A stretch of 64,000 bases of DNA from Kiritimatiellales bacterium (GCA_003246265.1 QKAU01000007.1:1-64000), one strand, 5' to 3'; counted from the stretch's first letter, positions 16,434-25,837 are shown. Notes: generated by a model not told the origin, from the sequence alone. Numbers and translations: made by a program.

Positions 16434-17531
16434 ATGAAAAAAAGCAAAATCACCCTGGTTGCCGCGCTCCTGATCGTCCTGCATGTCCTCCTGTTCGCCG
16501 TCGTCATCGGCAGGCGGAACGACGCGAGGAAGAACACCCCGCCGTCGGCTGCCGTGCCAACCGCGCCCGCATCGGACGGACCCGCGCCCGCATCCCCCGT
16601 TGCCGCCGCGCTGCCCGTGCCGGTGGAGGTGAAGCAGATGCCGGAGGCCGCCCCACGGCCCGCCATTGCGGCACCCGGCACCCAGCCCGGCTACCTCCGC
16701 AACGACCGTCCCGACCGGCGGACCACCAAGGTCTATCCCAGCCTCGTGGGCGATCCCTACCAGGGAGCCATCGTGGTCGATGCGCGGACAGGGAAAATCC
16801 TCTTTGAAAACCGCGCCGGAGCCTACGCCTATCCCGCCAGCGTCACCAAGCTGATGACCCTGCTCGTCGTGCTCGACCAGGTCGACAAGGGCGTGGTCCG
16901 CCTTGCAGACAAGGTGCAGATCACGCGCGAAGGGATGGGTGTCGGCGGGTCCCAGGCCTATCTGGACGTGCGCGAATCCGGCCTTTACAGCGTGAGCGAC
17001 CTGCTCAAGGCCCTTATGATCCATTCCGCCAACGATGCCGCACGCGTCCTGGCGATCCATGTGGCCGGAAGCAAGGAGGCCTTTGTGGCGATGATGAACC
17101 AGAAGGCGCGCGAGCTGGGCATGAATTCGACCACCTACCATTCCGAGCACGGCCTCCCTCCCACGGACGGCTCGCAGCCCGATATCAGCACCCCCTACGA
17201 TATCGCCCTGCTTTCCCTGGCCGTGATGCGCAATCCGAAGACCCTGGAATATACCGGAACCAAGCTCGATTACCTCCCTCCCTCCCCCCTACGGGAAAAA
17301 CCCTTCATGTTGGCCAACCGCAACGCGCTGGTCGAGGGCCCCGACGGCTATCCGGGATGCGACGGGCTGAAGACCGGCTACCATGGCATGGGCGGGTGGT
17401 CGCTTGCCGCGACGGCGGAACACAACGGCCGGCGCGTCGTTTCCGTCGTGCTGGGCGCTCCCGACAAGAAGACCCGCAACGCCATTTCGAGGGAACTGCT
17501 CGACAAGGGCTTCACCGCCCTGGCCAAATAA
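16434..17531 (+). CDS. D-alanyl-D-alanine carboxypeptidase (DacA/PBP5-like, peptidase S11)
   Basis: A 365-residue periplasmic enzyme trimming the terminal D-Ala of peptidoglycan pentapeptides. An N-terminal signal or anchor (residues 5-25) is followed by a Pro/Ala-rich linker (36-85). The three penicillin-binding motifs are present: SVTK (Ser136, Lys139), SAN (198-200) and KTG (313-315). Unlike E. coli PBP5 there is no extra C-terminal beta domain or amphipathic anchor; the protein stops about 50 residues after KTG, so the uncleaved N-terminal helix may be its membrane anchor. A strong hairpin terminator follows immediately. Confidence 0.92.
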   Translation: MKKSKITLVAALLIVLHVLLFAVVIGRRNDARKNTPPSAAVPTAPASDGPAPASPVAAALPVPVEVKQMPEAAPRPAIAAPGTQPGYLRNDRPDRRTTKVYPSLVGDPYQGAIVVDARTGKILFENRAGAYAYPASVTKLMTLLVVLDQVDKGVVRLADKVQITREGMGVGGSQAYLDVRESGLYSVSDLLKALMIHSANDAARVLAIHVAGSKEAFVAMMNQKARELGMNSTTYHSEHGLPPTDGSQPDISTPYDIALLSLAVMRNPKTLEYTGTKLDYLPPSPLREKPFMLANRNALVEGPDGYPGCDGLKTGYHGMGGWSLAATAEHNGRRVVSVVLGAPDKKTRNAISRELLDKGFTALAK

Positions 17532-17533
17532 AA

Positions 17534-17555
17534 AACGCCGCCCGAAGGCGGCGTT
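17534..17555. terminator. Bidirectional rho-independent terminator
   Basis: AACGCCGCC pairs with GGCGGCGTT around a CGAA tetraloop. The plus strand continues TTCTCC; the minus strand continues TTTTTATTT. It serves both the carboxypeptidase gene and the convergent flotillin operon. Confidence 0.9.
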
Positions 17556-17564
17556 TCTCCCGGA

Positions 17565-19097
17565 CTACTGCGTCTCGGCAGGCGGTGGCGGCTCCTGCCT
17601 TGCCACCTCCTCCTGCATCCGCCCGAGGAAGTCGGGCAGGTCGAGCCCCACCTGCCTGGCCAGCTCATGCATGGGCGGCAGCACCCCCATCAGGCGGCCG
17701 CCCAACCCGTTGAGCCCGCCATCCTTGCCGCCGCCATCCCATACGACGATCTTTTCGATCGGAAGATCCTGGATGGCCTGTGCCTGGACCGCGGCGATCT
17801 CCTGCAGTTTTTCGATGAGCAGCAGCGAGGCGGCCTGGTTCGCGGTCTGGCAGGCCTGCACAAGCGCCTCGTAGCCCTTGGCCTTGCCGTCCAGAATGGC
17901 CTTTACGCCAGCACCTTCGGCAGTCATCTTCGCCAGGGTTCCTTCGGCCTGGCCTTCGGCAATGCGAATCGTACTCTCCTTCTGGCCCTGGGCGGAAATG
18001 ATCATCTTCTCCTTTTCACCCTCGGCGGAAATGATCAGCTGCTGCTTGCCCGCCTCCGCAGCGATGATGGTCTTGGCCTTTTCGGCTTCCGCGGCAATGA
18101 TGGTCTGCTTTTTCTCGGCCTCGGCCGACACGATCAGCGTCGCATTCAGGCGGGCGGCTTCGCGCTGGGCGCGGGCCTCTTCCGCCTTCTTCTCGGCATT
18201 TTCCTGGGCCACGCGGATGGCGCCGTCGGCATCCTTGGCGGCGGATTCCTTGCGCCCACGCGCCTCCTGTTCGGCGACGGACTGGTTGGCTTCGTAGGAG
18301 GCCTTCTTGGCCCGCGCTTCGGTTTCGCCCAGCGCAGCTTCCGAATCCAGTGCGGCCGAGCGGGAACGGCGGTCGCGGTCGGCCGTCGCTTCGCCGATCT
18401 CCGCCTCCGCGGTGGCGGCGGCGACGGCAATGCGCTGGTCGCGTTCGCGGATGGCCACGCCGGTCTTGCCCAGCTTCTCCTGCTCGGCAACATCGATCAG
18501 CGCCTGGTTGATGGCCTCCGCCGCGGCGCGGCGGCCGAGCGCCTCGATGTAGCCCGACTCATCGCCGATGTCGCGGATATTGACGTTGATCAGGTAGAGT
18601 CCGATCTTCTCCAGCTCGCCGGATACGGAATCGTTCACCTTGGCCAGGAAGGCCTGGCGATCCTGGTTGATCTCCTCGATCCGCATGGTGGCGATCACGG
18701 CGCGCATCTGGCCCAGGATGATATCCTGCGCCTGGTCCTCGATCTCCTTGCGGGAGAGGCCGAGCAGGCGGACCGCGGCGTTTTGCATGATCCCCTTGGT
18801 GTTCGAGATGGCCGCCGTGACGGTGGTCGGCACGGAGACCCGGATGTTCTCGAGGGAGAGGGCGTTCTTGAGATCGATCGGAACCACGAAGGGTTCGAGG
18901 TCGAGGTAGGCAAAATCCTGGATGAGCGGCCAAACGAAGGCCGCGCCGCCATGGATGCACTTGGCTGCCCCGCTACGGGTTTTCCCATAGATCACGAGGA
19001 TCTTGTTGGAGGGACAGCGTCGATAGCGGCTCAGCACCGCCATTACGGCCCCGATGAATCCGATCGCAACGATGATGATCAATATCAATCCCGGCAT
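17565..19097 (-). CDS. Flotillin-like SPFH-domain protein (YqiK/FloT type)
   Basis: A 510-residue membrane-associated scaffold of functional membrane microdomains. It starts with a membrane segment (residues 3-22), then CPSNKILVIYGK and an SPFH/band-7 domain to about residue 200. A long coiled coil (about 210-400) follows, full of alanine and glutamate with repeats of the form (T/L)IIAAEAEK. The C-terminal oligomerisation part ends in a proline- and glutamine-rich tail. It is co-encoded with an NfeD-like protein, the usual partner of flotillins. Start 19097 has GGAG upstream and overlaps the partner's end by 13 bases. Confidence 0.92.
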   Translation of the reverse strand: MPGLILIIIVAIGFIGAVMAVLSRYRRCPSNKILVIYGKTRSGAAKCIHGGAAFVWPLIQDFAYLDLEPFVVPIDLKNALSLENIRVSVPTTVTAAISNTKGIMQNAAVRLLGLSRKEIEDQAQDIILGQMRAVIATMRIEEINQDRQAFLAKVNDSVSGELEKIGLYLINVNIRDIGDESGYIEALGRRAAAEAINQALIDVAEQEKLGKTGVAIRERDQRIAVAAATAEAEIGEATADRDRRSRSAALDSEAALGETEARAKKASYEANQSVAEQEARGRKESAAKDADGAIRVAQENAEKKAEEARAQREAARLNATLIVSAEAEKKQTIIAAEAEKAKTIIAAEAGKQQLIISAEGEKEKMIISAQGQKESTIRIAEGQAEGTLAKMTAEGAGVKAILDGKAKGYEALVQACQTANQAASLLLIEKLQEIAAVQAQAIQDLPIEKIVVWDGGGKDGGLNGLGGRLMGVLPPMHELARQVGLDLPDFLGRMQEEVARQEPPPPAETQ

Positions 19098-19717
19098 TCC
19101 CCGTCTCCTTTCACTTCGTGCTTTTCAACCTTCACCCACGCCTGCCCAACCACCTGCACCACCCGCACCGGCGTACCGGCGGACAGGGCCTCTCCGTTCA
19201 CGCTTTGCGCCTTCACGTGTTCGACAACATCGCCGACGGTGGTCTTGATTTCCCCGAATCCGCCAGCGGGTATGTCCAGATAGACCGTGCCCAGCGCCCC
19301 CTTGCAGGAAGCCATGTTCTTGGTTCCCTCTTCGCCAAGGCGGCCCAGCGCATAGATCACCGACGCGATCAGCAGCATGCCGCACACCCCCCAGATCGAG
19401 GAGATGCCCATTGCTCGCAAAACAGGCATCCCCTCGGTGGTATAAAGGGCGCTTCCCCATGAGAAGAGGGTGAAGAAGATGATGATCGAGCGGAAGCTGA
19501 GTATCTTGAAGGCCTGCGAGGACTCGACGGCGTCCGGATGGCCCACCTCGTCCGGGGCATCCACATCCCCGGCGTCCAGCCCCCCGGCATCGACCTCGTC
19601 CCCGCCGAGGCCGAGAAACGCGGCTATGATCTGCCAGACGAAGAATACGCTGAAAAACGCCGCCATTCCGTAGAAGACCCTTGTCGCGGCACCCAAACCA
19701 TCCCACCATTCCTGCAT
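19085..19717 (-). CDS. NfeD-like (YqiJ-type) membrane protein with OB-fold domain
   Basis: A 210-residue protein with a first membrane segment at residues 13-37, an acidic loop (DEVDAGGLDAGDVDAPDEVG), then two membrane segments (about 72-90 and 100-120). The C-terminal soluble domain (about 130-205: CKGALGTVYLDIPAGGFGEIKTTV to VRVVQVVGQAWVKVEKHEV) fits the OB fold of NfeD/YqiJ proteins. These associate with flotillins and are thought to shape or tether the SPFH complex. An AAAGGGGG ribosome-binding site precedes the ATG. It lies between the CII-like regulator (16 bases upstream) and flotillin. Confidence 0.82.
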   Translation of the reverse strand: MQEWWDGLGAATRVFYGMAAFFSVFFVWQIIAAFLGLGGDEVDAGGLDAGDVDAPDEVGHPDAVESSQAFKILSFRSIIIFFTLFSWGSALYTTEGMPVLRAMGISSIWGVCGMLLIASVIYALGRLGEEGTKNMASCKGALGTVYLDIPAGGFGEIKTTVGDVVEHVKAQSVNGEALSAGTPVRVVQVVGQAWVKVEKHEVKGDGECRD

Positions 19718-19733
19718 GGCATCCCCCTTTCAG

Positions 19734-20192
19734 CTATTGGTAGAGCCCCTTTTCGCACGATGACACGAAACTTTCCGCCGTGGATTTGAGCCGCTCCCAT
19801 GCCTGGCGAATCATCTCCGCTTCGGAGAGGTCGATCACCCCGTCGTTTTCGATGCTCGCGGTCAGGACGTCGAGCAGGTCGGAAAATTCGCGTACCACCC
19901 GGCGCGTCATGTGCAGGAGGGGGATGGCGTCGGTCTCCTCCAGCGGCAGGTTGGGCACATAGTAGCCGTTGGCCTTCTGGCAGAGCCATTCGATGGGCCC
20001 CGTGTCCTGGGTCAACGCGTAGACGCGGGCGAGACGGTCGAGCGGATTGTCGGCCCCGCTCGCATCCTCCGAGTCGTTGGGTTGGCACCACTTGTAGATG
20101 AGCGACGTGGAGAGGCCGAGGTCGGCCGCGACCGACTTGACCCCCAGGTTTGCCACCGACTTCTTCAGCACCTCGTACGAATCCATCGCCAT
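19734..20192 (-). CDS. Phage CII/CP76-like DNA-binding regulator
   Basis: A 152-residue protein. Residues 5-40 (YEVLKKSVANLGVKSVAADLGLSTSLIYKW) form a helix-turn-helix of the phage regulatory CII (CP76) kind, followed by a region of DNPLDRLARVYALT type and a helical C-terminus that could oligomerise. It stands first in the operon CII-like, NfeD, flotillin, with no phage genes nearby, so it looks like a chromosomal regulator of phage ancestry that may control this operon or its own promoter. ATG 20192 follows GGAACGGGGGC. The family call is from motif memory and is moderately sure. Confidence 0.72.
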   Translation of the reverse strand: MAMDSYEVLKKSVANLGVKSVAADLGLSTSLIYKWCQPNDSEDASGADNPLDRLARVYALTQDTGPIEWLCQKANGYYVPNLPLEETDAIPLLHMTRRVVREFSDLLDVLTASIENDGVIDLSEAEMIRQAWERLKSTAESFVSSCEKGLYQ

Positions 20193-20366
20193 GCCCCCGT
20201 TCCGTTGCATGCGGTTTTGCCAGCCTCCGCCCCCGCCTGCCATTACAACCTCCGAAGAATCGTGCAATGGTGCAAAGACAGTCCATTCCATTATGCAAGT
20301 GGACATCCTAGAAAGATGTTGATAGCTTGTCCATCTGCAAAAACACAGCCACCAACGGGGGGAACG
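20193..20366. promoter_or_regulatory. Divergent intergenic region with possible regulator sites
   Basis: No gene. It holds an inverted repeat TGGACA (20301-20306) / TGTCCA (20327-20332), and TTGC-type repeats (GCAATGGTGCAA near 20260 and TTGCATGCGGTTTTGC near 20205). Lambda CII reads TTGC-N6-TTGC; the spacings here are N4 and N8, so the link is only suggestive. Confidence 0.3.
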
Positions 20367-20741
20367 ATGACCTGTCCAAAATGCGGCAACGAAATGAAAC
20401 CAAACCACTACAAGGGTGTCGAATACGACCAGTGCAGCGAATGCGGCGGCCTCTGGTTCGATGCGCTGGAGGCGGAGGAACTGCTCGACGAAGCCAAGGA
20501 CGCCGCCCAGATCGACACCGGCGATGCCAAGACCGGCAAGCAGATGAACCGCATGTCGGATGCCAAATGCCCCCGTTGCGGCGCGGGCATGCTGCCAGTC
20601 CACGACGTGGAGCAACCGCACATCCAGCTCGATGGGTGCCCCGCCTGCCACGGGACCTTCTTCGATGCGGGCGAATACCGGGATTTCTGCGAGGAAACCT
20701 TCATGGACCGCCTCAAGGACCGATTCGCGCGAAAGGGCTGA
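20367..20741 (+). CDS. Zinc-ribbon (zf-TFIIB type) protein with two ribbons
   Basis: A 124-residue cytoplasmic protein with two copies of the short TFIIB-like zinc finger. The first is CPKCGNEM with CSECGGLWFDALEAEELL; the second is CPRCGAGM with CPACHGTFFDAGEYRDF. The pattern CPxCxxxM...D.C..C.G.WFD..E is typical of small zf-TFIIB proteins in bacteria, whose role is poorly known (possibly metal handling or protein binding). The start has a strong GGGGGGAACG region. It is divergent from the CII-like regulator, sharing the 174-base intergenic region, so the two might be co-regulated. Confidence 0.82.
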   Translation: MTCPKCGNEMKPNHYKGVEYDQCSECGGLWFDALEAEELLDEAKDAAQIDTGDAKTGKQMNRMSDAKCPRCGAGMLPVHDVEQPHIQLDGCPACHGTFFDAGEYRDFCEETFMDRLKDRFARKG

Positions 20742-20830
20742 CCGAATCCGGTCGAGGCTCCCGCACCCTACCCCCTGCGTCTCTCGGTGGCGGAAGGGTC
20801 CGCCGATGCCCAAACCCCCACCCGGCAAGC

Positions 20831-20859
20831 TTGACCTCCGCGGCGTTCGCGCGTAGGGT
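20831..20859 (+). promoter_or_regulatory. Candidate promoter of tig-clpP-clpX
   Basis: TTGACC, a 17-base spacer and TAGGGT lie 49 bases before the trigger factor start. The palindrome CCCCTAGGGG (20874-20883) sits in the leader. Confidence 0.5.
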
Positions 20860-20907
20860 TTCCGCCTTTTACCCCCCTAGGGGAAAACTACAGGAGACCA
20901 TCGGTTT

Positions 20908-22203
20908 ATGAACGTTTCAGTCAAGGATGCAGGCAGCTGCCGCAAGACCATGAGCATAGAGATTCCGGCCGACAAACTGTCGGAGGAGCGCGAGGAAACC
21001 CTCAAGGCCTACGCCCGCTACGCCAATATCCCGGGATTCCGCAAGGGCAAGGCGCCGCGCCACGTGGTGGCCAAGAAGTATGCCAAGGAGATCGACCAGG
21101 ACATCCAGGAGCGCGTCGTGCCCAGATTCTACCACGAAGCCCTCAAGGAGACCGACCTCAAGGTGGTCAACATCGTCGATGTCTCCCCGCTGAACATCGA
21201 TGGCGACCAGCCGCTCACCTTCGAAGTGACCGTCGACGTGGAACCGGAGTTCAAGCTGCCGAAGTACGCCGAAATCGCGGTCAAGGTGGCGAAGCCCGAA
21301 GTGACCGACGCCCAGGTCCAGGAGCAGGTCGATGCCCTGCGCAACCAGCATGCGAACTACGAAGAGGCGGAAGGCAAGGCCGTCGAGAAGGGCGACATGG
21401 CCCAGCTGACCTACTCGGCCACCGTGGACGGAACCCCCCTGCAGGAAGCGATTCCCGAGGCGAAGGGGATCGGCGCCGGAAGCGGCTACTGGGTTTCGGC
21501 CGACGAATACGCCTTTATTCCCGGCATGGGCGAGGCGATCCTAGGCATGAACGTCGGCGACAAGAAGGCAGTCCCCGTCCAGTTTCCCGACACCTTCATG
21601 GTCAAGGAGCTGGCGGGCGCTAAAACGGTCTACCAGATCGAGGTCACTGCCGTGCGCGTACGGACCCTCCCCGCACTCGACGAGCAGTTCCTTGGGCAAT
21701 TGCGCGTGGGGTCGGAGGAGGAGCTGCGCCAGCGCATCCGCGAGGAACTCGAACAGCAGGCCGAAAACGCCGTTTTGCAGCAGAAGCACGAGCAGATCAT
21801 CGAATACCTCATCAAGAAGACGGATCTGGACGTGCCGGAGAGCGTCGTCCAGCAGCAGACCCGCAACGTCATGTACGACATGGCCCACCGCCGCATGATG
21901 ATGGGGCAGACGCAGGAGCAGATCGCCGAGGATCGCGACGCCATCCTGAAAGAGGCCGAAAAACGGGCCTTGGAGAACACCAAGCTGCGCTACATTGGCC
22001 TTGGAATTGCTAAAGAACTGGGGTTGGAAGCCTCTGAAAGCGAGATCGATGAAGAGATTGCGGGCATGGCCATACGGCAGCGCAAGGATGCGCGCGCCCT
22101 GCGCAAGGAGATGGAGCAGGATGATTCCATCGCCGGTGTAGGCGACCAGATCCGCTTCAACAAGGCGCTCGACTACATGGTCGAACACGCCAAGGTCAAG
22201 TAG
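20908..22203 (+). CDS. tig: Trigger factor (ribosome-associated chaperone, peptidyl-prolyl isomerase)
   Basis: A 431-residue protein that binds the ribosome exit tunnel and shields nascent chains. The N-terminal ribosome-binding domain carries the signature GFRKGKAPRHVV (residues 45-56; GFRxGKxP in the family). The middle FKBP-like isomerase domain spans about 150-240 (KGDMAQLTYSATVDG, GMGEAILGMNVGDKK), and the helical C-terminal domain has the two long arms. The order tig-clpP-clpX is a classic proteostasis operon, with 18-base gaps between genes. An AGGAG lies 11 bases before the ATG. Confidence 0.96.
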   Translation: MNVSVKDAGSCRKTMSIEIPADKLSEEREETLKAYARYANIPGFRKGKAPRHVVAKKYAKEIDQDIQERVVPRFYHEALKETDLKVVNIVDVSPLNIDGDQPLTFEVTVDVEPEFKLPKYAEIAVKVAKPEVTDAQVQEQVDALRNQHANYEEAEGKAVEKGDMAQLTYSATVDGTPLQEAIPEAKGIGAGSGYWVSADEYAFIPGMGEAILGMNVGDKKAVPVQFPDTFMVKELAGAKTVYQIEVTAVRVRTLPALDEQFLGQLRVGSEEELRQRIREELEQQAENAVLQQKHEQIIEYLIKKTDLDVPESVVQQQTRNVMYDMAHRRMMMGQTQEQIAEDRDAILKEAEKRALENTKLRYIGLGIAKELGLEASESEIDEEIAGMAIRQRKDARALRKEMEQDDSIAGVGDQIRFNKALDYMVEHAKVK

Positions 22204-22221
22204 TCGGAAACGGAGTTTGGG

Positions 22222-22821
22222 ATGAACGAAAGGGCGCAAATGCTGGTACCCATCGTAGTTGAGCAAACCGGGCGCGGGGAGCGTTCGTACGACATCTACT
22301 CCCGCCTTCTCAAGGAGCGCATCATCTTCCTCGGCACGGCGATCGACGACGACGTGGCGAACCTGGTGATTGCCCAGCTCCTGTTCCTGCAGAGCGAGGA
22401 TCCGGAAAAGGATATCAGCCTCTACATCAACTCGCCGGGCGGCGTAGTGACCGCCGGCCTGGCGATCTATGACACGATGCAGTTCCTGAAATGCGACATC
22501 ACCACCTACTGCGTCGGCCAGGCGGCCAGCATGGGCGCGGTGCTGCTCGCCGCCGGGGCCAAGGGCAAGCGCTACGCCCTGCCCAATGCACGCATCATGA
22601 TCCACCAGCCCCTCGGCGGCGCCCAGGGGCAGGCCACCGACATCAACATCCAGGCGCAGGAGATCATGCGCATGAAGCAGATCCTCAACGAAATCCTGGC
22701 CAACCACTCGGGACGCAAGGTCGAGGACCTGGAACGCGACACCGATCGCGACAACTTCATGTCGGCCCGTCAGGCCGTCGAGTATGGCCTGGTCGACGAA
22801 GTGGTCACCCACGCGAAGTAA
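22222..22821 (+). CDS. clpP: ATP-dependent Clp protease proteolytic subunit
   Basis: A 199-residue serine peptidase that forms the double-ring barrel of ClpXP. The catalytic triad is visible: Ser103 in [11 protein letters not shown], His128 in [16 protein letters not shown] and an Asp in the [12 protein letters not shown] segment near 173. The axial hydrophobic face and the YINSPGG handle region are standard. A ribosome-binding site (GGAG) precedes the ATG. It is followed 18 bases later by clpX, its unfoldase partner, in one operon with tig. Confidence 0.97.
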   Translation: MNERAQMLVPIVVEQTGRGERSYDIYSRLLKERIIFLGTAIDDDVANLVIAQLLFLQSEDPEKDISLYINSPGGVVTAGLAIYDTMQFLKCDITTYCVGQAASMGAVLLAAGAKGKRYALPNARIMIHQPLGGAQGQATDINIQAQEIMRMKQILNEILANHSGRKVEDLERDTDRDNFMSARQAVEYGLVDEVVTHAK

Positions 22822-22839
22822 CTCGAACAGGACAAGGCG

Positions 22840-24102
22840 ATGCCCGACAAGCGAACCACCCCCGAATGCTCCTTCTGCGGAAAGACCGAAAAGGAGGTCA
22901 AGCGCCTCATTGCCGGCCCGGGGGTCTTCATCTGCGACGAATGCGTGGGCCTGTGCGACGCACTGCTCGGCCACCGTTCAACATCGCATCCCGAAGAACC
23001 GACTTCATCGCGCGAAATCGGCGTCCTGAGCCCACACGAGATCAAGCAGAAGCTCGACGAGTACGTGGTGGGCCAGGAGACGGCCAAGAAGGTGCTGTCG
23101 GTCGCGGTGCACAACCACTACAAGCGGATGTTCGCCAAGCTGGACGACGACGGCATCGAGATCGACAAGAGCAACGTGCTGCTGGTCGGTCCGACCGGCA
23201 GCGGCAAGACCCTGCTGGCCAAGACGCTGGCCCGCACCCTCAACGTCCCCTACGCCATCACCGACGCCACCACGGTCACCGAGGCCGGCTATGTCGGCGA
23301 AGATGTCGAAAACATCCTGCTCCAGCTGATCCAGAACGCCGACTTCGACGTCGAGCGGGCGCAGCGCGGCATCATCTATATCGACGAAATCGACAAGATC
23401 GGCCGGAAGACCGAGAACGTCTCGTTGACGCGCGACGTCTCGGGCGAAGGTGTCCAGCAGGCGCTGCTCAAGATCCTCGAAGGCACCGTTTCGCGCGTTC
23501 CACCGAAGGGCGGACGCAAGCATCCGCAGCAGGAGTATATCGAGATCGACACCTCGAACATCCTCTTCATCTGCGGGGGGGCGTTCGTCGGCATCGAGGA
23601 GATCATCAAGCGGCGCGCCGACAAGAAGACGATGGGTTTCGGAAAGGCCGCCGAAGAGGAGCTCTCCCCCAATTTCGTCACCATGAACGTCGAATCGGAA
23701 GACCTGCTCAAGTTCGGGCTCATCCCCGAGTTCATCGGCCGCCTGCCGGTGGTCACCATGCTCGACGAGCTGACCGAGCAGGAGCTGGTGCGGATCCTGA
23801 CCGAACCGAAGAACGCAATGGTCAAGCAGTACAAGAAGCTGCTCTCGATGGACGGCGTCGACCTCGAGTTCGAAGAGGACGCCTTGGCCGCCCTGGCCCG
23901 CATGGCCATCAAGCGCAAGACCGGCGCCCGGGGACTGCGGGCGATCATCGAGCACCTCATGCTCGACGTGATGTACGAGATTCCCATGCGCGACAACGTC
24001 AGCCGATGCACCATCACGCGCGAAATGGTGGAGCATGGACTCCACCCGCTCGAGGGGCTCACCCTGCGCGACAAGAGCGACGAGAAGAAGAAGTCGGCCT
24101 AG
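22840..24102 (+). CDS. clpX: ATP-dependent Clp protease ATP-binding subunit ClpX
   Basis: A 420-residue AAA+ unfoldase. The N-terminal C4 zinc finger ([11 protein letters not shown]...[10 protein letters not shown]) recognises adaptors. Walker A is GPTGSGKT near residue 125, the pore loop is the [13 protein letters not shown] segment, Walker B is [10 protein letters not shown], and a sensor region precedes the ClpP-binding loop around the [14 protein letters not shown] segment (the IGF-type loop region precedes it). The C-terminal [19 protein letters not shown] is characteristic. It is the last gene of the tig-clpP-clpX operon; no strong T-tract terminator follows, only the palindrome at 24146. 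Confidence 0.97.
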   Translation: MPDKRTTPECSFCGKTEKEVKRLIAGPGVFICDECVGLCDALLGHRSTSHPEEPTSSREIGVLSPHEIKQKLDEYVVGQETAKKVLSVAVHNHYKRMFAKLDDDGIEIDKSNVLLVGPTGSGKTLLAKTLARTLNVPYAITDATTVTEAGYVGEDVENILLQLIQNADFDVERAQRGIIYIDEIDKIGRKTENVSLTRDVSGEGVQQALLKILEGTVSRVPPKGGRKHPQQEYIEIDTSNILFICGGAFVGIEEIIKRRADKKTMGFGKAAEEELSPNFVTMNVESEDLLKFGLIPEFIGRLPVVTMLDELTEQELVRILTEPKNAMVKQYKKLLSMDGVDLEFEEDALAALARMAIKRKTGARGLRAIIEHLMLDVMYEIPMRDNVSRCTITREMVEHGLHPLEGLTLRDKSDEKKKSA

Positions 24103-24145
24103 CGCAGTTCACGAATGAGATGCAGCTGCCGTTCTCCACTGGAAG

Positions 24146-24167
24146 GGACGGCTTTCCCCAGCCGTCC
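24146..24167. repeat. REP-like palindrome (GGACGGCT family)
   Basis: GGACGGCT (24146-24153) pairs perfectly with AGCCGTCC (24160-24167) around TTCCCC. A close relative lies inside thrC at 33171-33191. Here it sits between convergent clpX and dsbD. A weaker hairpin, AACGG/CCGTT near 24200-24217, follows. Confidence 0.6.
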
Positions 24168-24253
24168 ACGGCGGTGCGGGACACACCTCCCTACCCATCA
24201 ACGGCAACTCAACCGTTGTCAGGCCGGGAACCAAGGCTCCGACCCGTTCCCGC

Positions 24254-25837
24254 CTATCGCGGCTTGAGCACCACGAAGGTCGGCAGGCCCTGCACCCCAA
24301 AATACTCCATCACGGCCTTGGTTTCGGGGTCGGTCGGATCCTCGGCCACATACTTCACAAAGGCATAGCCTTCGAGCCTGGCCTTCACGGCTTCGTCGCG
24401 GAACGTGGTCTTGTCCATGGCCTGGCAGTTCTTGCACCAGCTGGCCCAGAAATCGATGAACACCGGCTTGCCCTCGGTACGTGCGCCTTCCAGCACACTG
24501 GAGAAACCGCCGTTGGTCGCGCCATCCACCACCACGTGCCCGCCCGCCGCGCCGGCATCGGCCACATCCAGCGGCCGCAGGGCGCGGTAGCCCAGGTGCC
24601 CGTAGTAGAGGGCGAAGAAGACAATGCCCGCGCCAAAACCGTATTTGACCATCACCATCCACCTGCCAGGTTTGGGCAGGAAGGAGAGGCCGGCGCCCGC
24701 AAAGGGCCACGGCAGGGCCATACCGATACCCAGCACGAACGGCAGCACCAGTCCGGCCGGCCCCACGCTCGTGGCCAGCAGCAGCACGGCAATTACCACC
24801 GGAGCCACGCAGGCCCCCGCCAGGAGTGCCGCAACCGCCCCCATGCCCATCGCCACAAGGAAGCTCCCCGGCTTCTGCGGACCACTGCCCAGCTTCCCTT
24901 GGAACCGCGAAAGGTCGATGTGGATGACATCGAACATGGCCAGGGCCAGCAATATGAAGATCGCGGCGATGACGAAGTTGAACCAGGGGTTGGACTGGAT
25001 CGTGCCGAATTGGGATCCGGTAAGCACCACGACCACGCCCAGCAACCCATAGACCAGTGCAATGCCGAGGCCGTATACCGCGCCCAGCGCAAAGCCCCGC
25101 CCCTTGGAGCCCGCCTGCGCCCCGGCTCCGATGATCGCCAGGTTGATCGGAATCATTGGCAGTACGCATGGGGTGAGGTTGAGCGCAAGCCCGCCAACCA
25201 GAATGAAGAGGATGGTCACGAAGAGGCCCGATTCGCGCACGAACGCAACGGGATCGTTGAGAAAGAGCCGGAACACCCCGGCTTCCTGACCGCCGTGCTC
25301 GGCCTTGTCTAGGAACTGGATGAAGGGCTGCGCCTTGAGGTAGCCCACCGCGGAGTGGAGCACTTCGAATCCCCCCAGCTCGGCGAGCCAATCCTCCGCG
25401 CCCGCACTTGCGGCAACGTTTCCATCCGTCGTTCCGGCGGTGGCGGAGGGAAGTTCGACCACCATGGCCTGGGGAATGAAGCAGACCGAATCGTTGCACC
25501 CCCAGTATTGGACATGCACCGCCGCCGCTCCTTCCGGCCTGGGCTTCCAGGCATACCGCGCCTTGAACGGCTGGTCGTAGACCGGCTTCGGCTCGCCGGT
25601 GTTGGGATCGGTGATGGAGGCCGCCGGGGGAAGCTCGATCGCCTCCTGTTCCGTACCGACCGCGTCGGTCACCTTGAGGTGGTCTGCATAGAGGTAGTGG
25701 TTCCCGGGAACATCGACCTGCAACCGGACTGCGTCGCCGGCCACCTCCACCTGCATGCCGAACGGATCCGCAAGCTGCGACTGCGCAACGATCGGCGTGG
25801 CCACCAGCAACACCAACAACCATCGAAAAAGGATCAT
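24254..25837 (-). CDS. dsbD: Thiol:disulfide interchange protein DsbD
   Basis: A 527-residue inner-membrane protein that passes electrons from cytoplasmic thioredoxin to periplasmic thiols. A signal peptide (about 1-20) leads to the periplasmic N-terminal domain with its cysteine pair in WGCNDSVCFIPQ. Eight membrane segments follow, with the redox cysteines in LNLTPCVLPMIPI and LAGACVAPVVIA, and the protein ends in a thioredoxin-like domain with WASWCKNC. It ends only about 60 residues after the CxxC, which is slightly short but complete (GVQGLPTFVVLKPR). It is convergent with clpX and divergent from cca. Confidence 0.94.
   Translation of the reverse strand: MILFRWLLVLLVATPIVAQSQLADPFGMQVEVAGDAVRLQVDVPGNHYLYADHLKVTDAVGTEQEAIELPPAASITDPNTGEPKPVYDQPFKARYAWKPRPEGAAAVHVQYWGCNDSVCFIPQAMVVELPSATAGTTDGNVAASAGAEDWLAELGGFEVLHSAVGYLKAQPFIQFLDKAEHGGQEAGVFRLFLNDPVAFVRESGLFVTILFILVGGLALNLTPCVLPMIPINLAIIGAGAQAGSKGRGFALGAVYGLGIALVYGLLGVVVVLTGSQFGTIQSNPWFNFVIAAIFILLALAMFDVIHIDLSRFQGKLGSGPQKPGSFLVAMGMGAVAALLAGACVAPVVIAVLLLATSVGPAGLVLPFVLGIGMALPWPFAGAGLSFLPKPGRWMVMVKYGFGAGIVFFALYYGHLGYRALRPLDVADAGAAGGHVVVDGATNGGFSSVLEGARTEGKPVFIDFWASWCKNCQAMDKTTFRDEAVKARLEGYAFVKYVAEDPTDPETKAVMEYFGVQGLPTFVVLKPR

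Noticed and set aside
17565-19097. Flotillin coiled coil repeats as DNA repeats
   Set aside because: The AEAEK-type repetition is a property of the coiled-coil protein, not an independent DNA element.
24103-24253. Small gene between clpX and dsbD
   Set aside because: Short frames have no ribosome-binding site; the stretch holds palindromes only.
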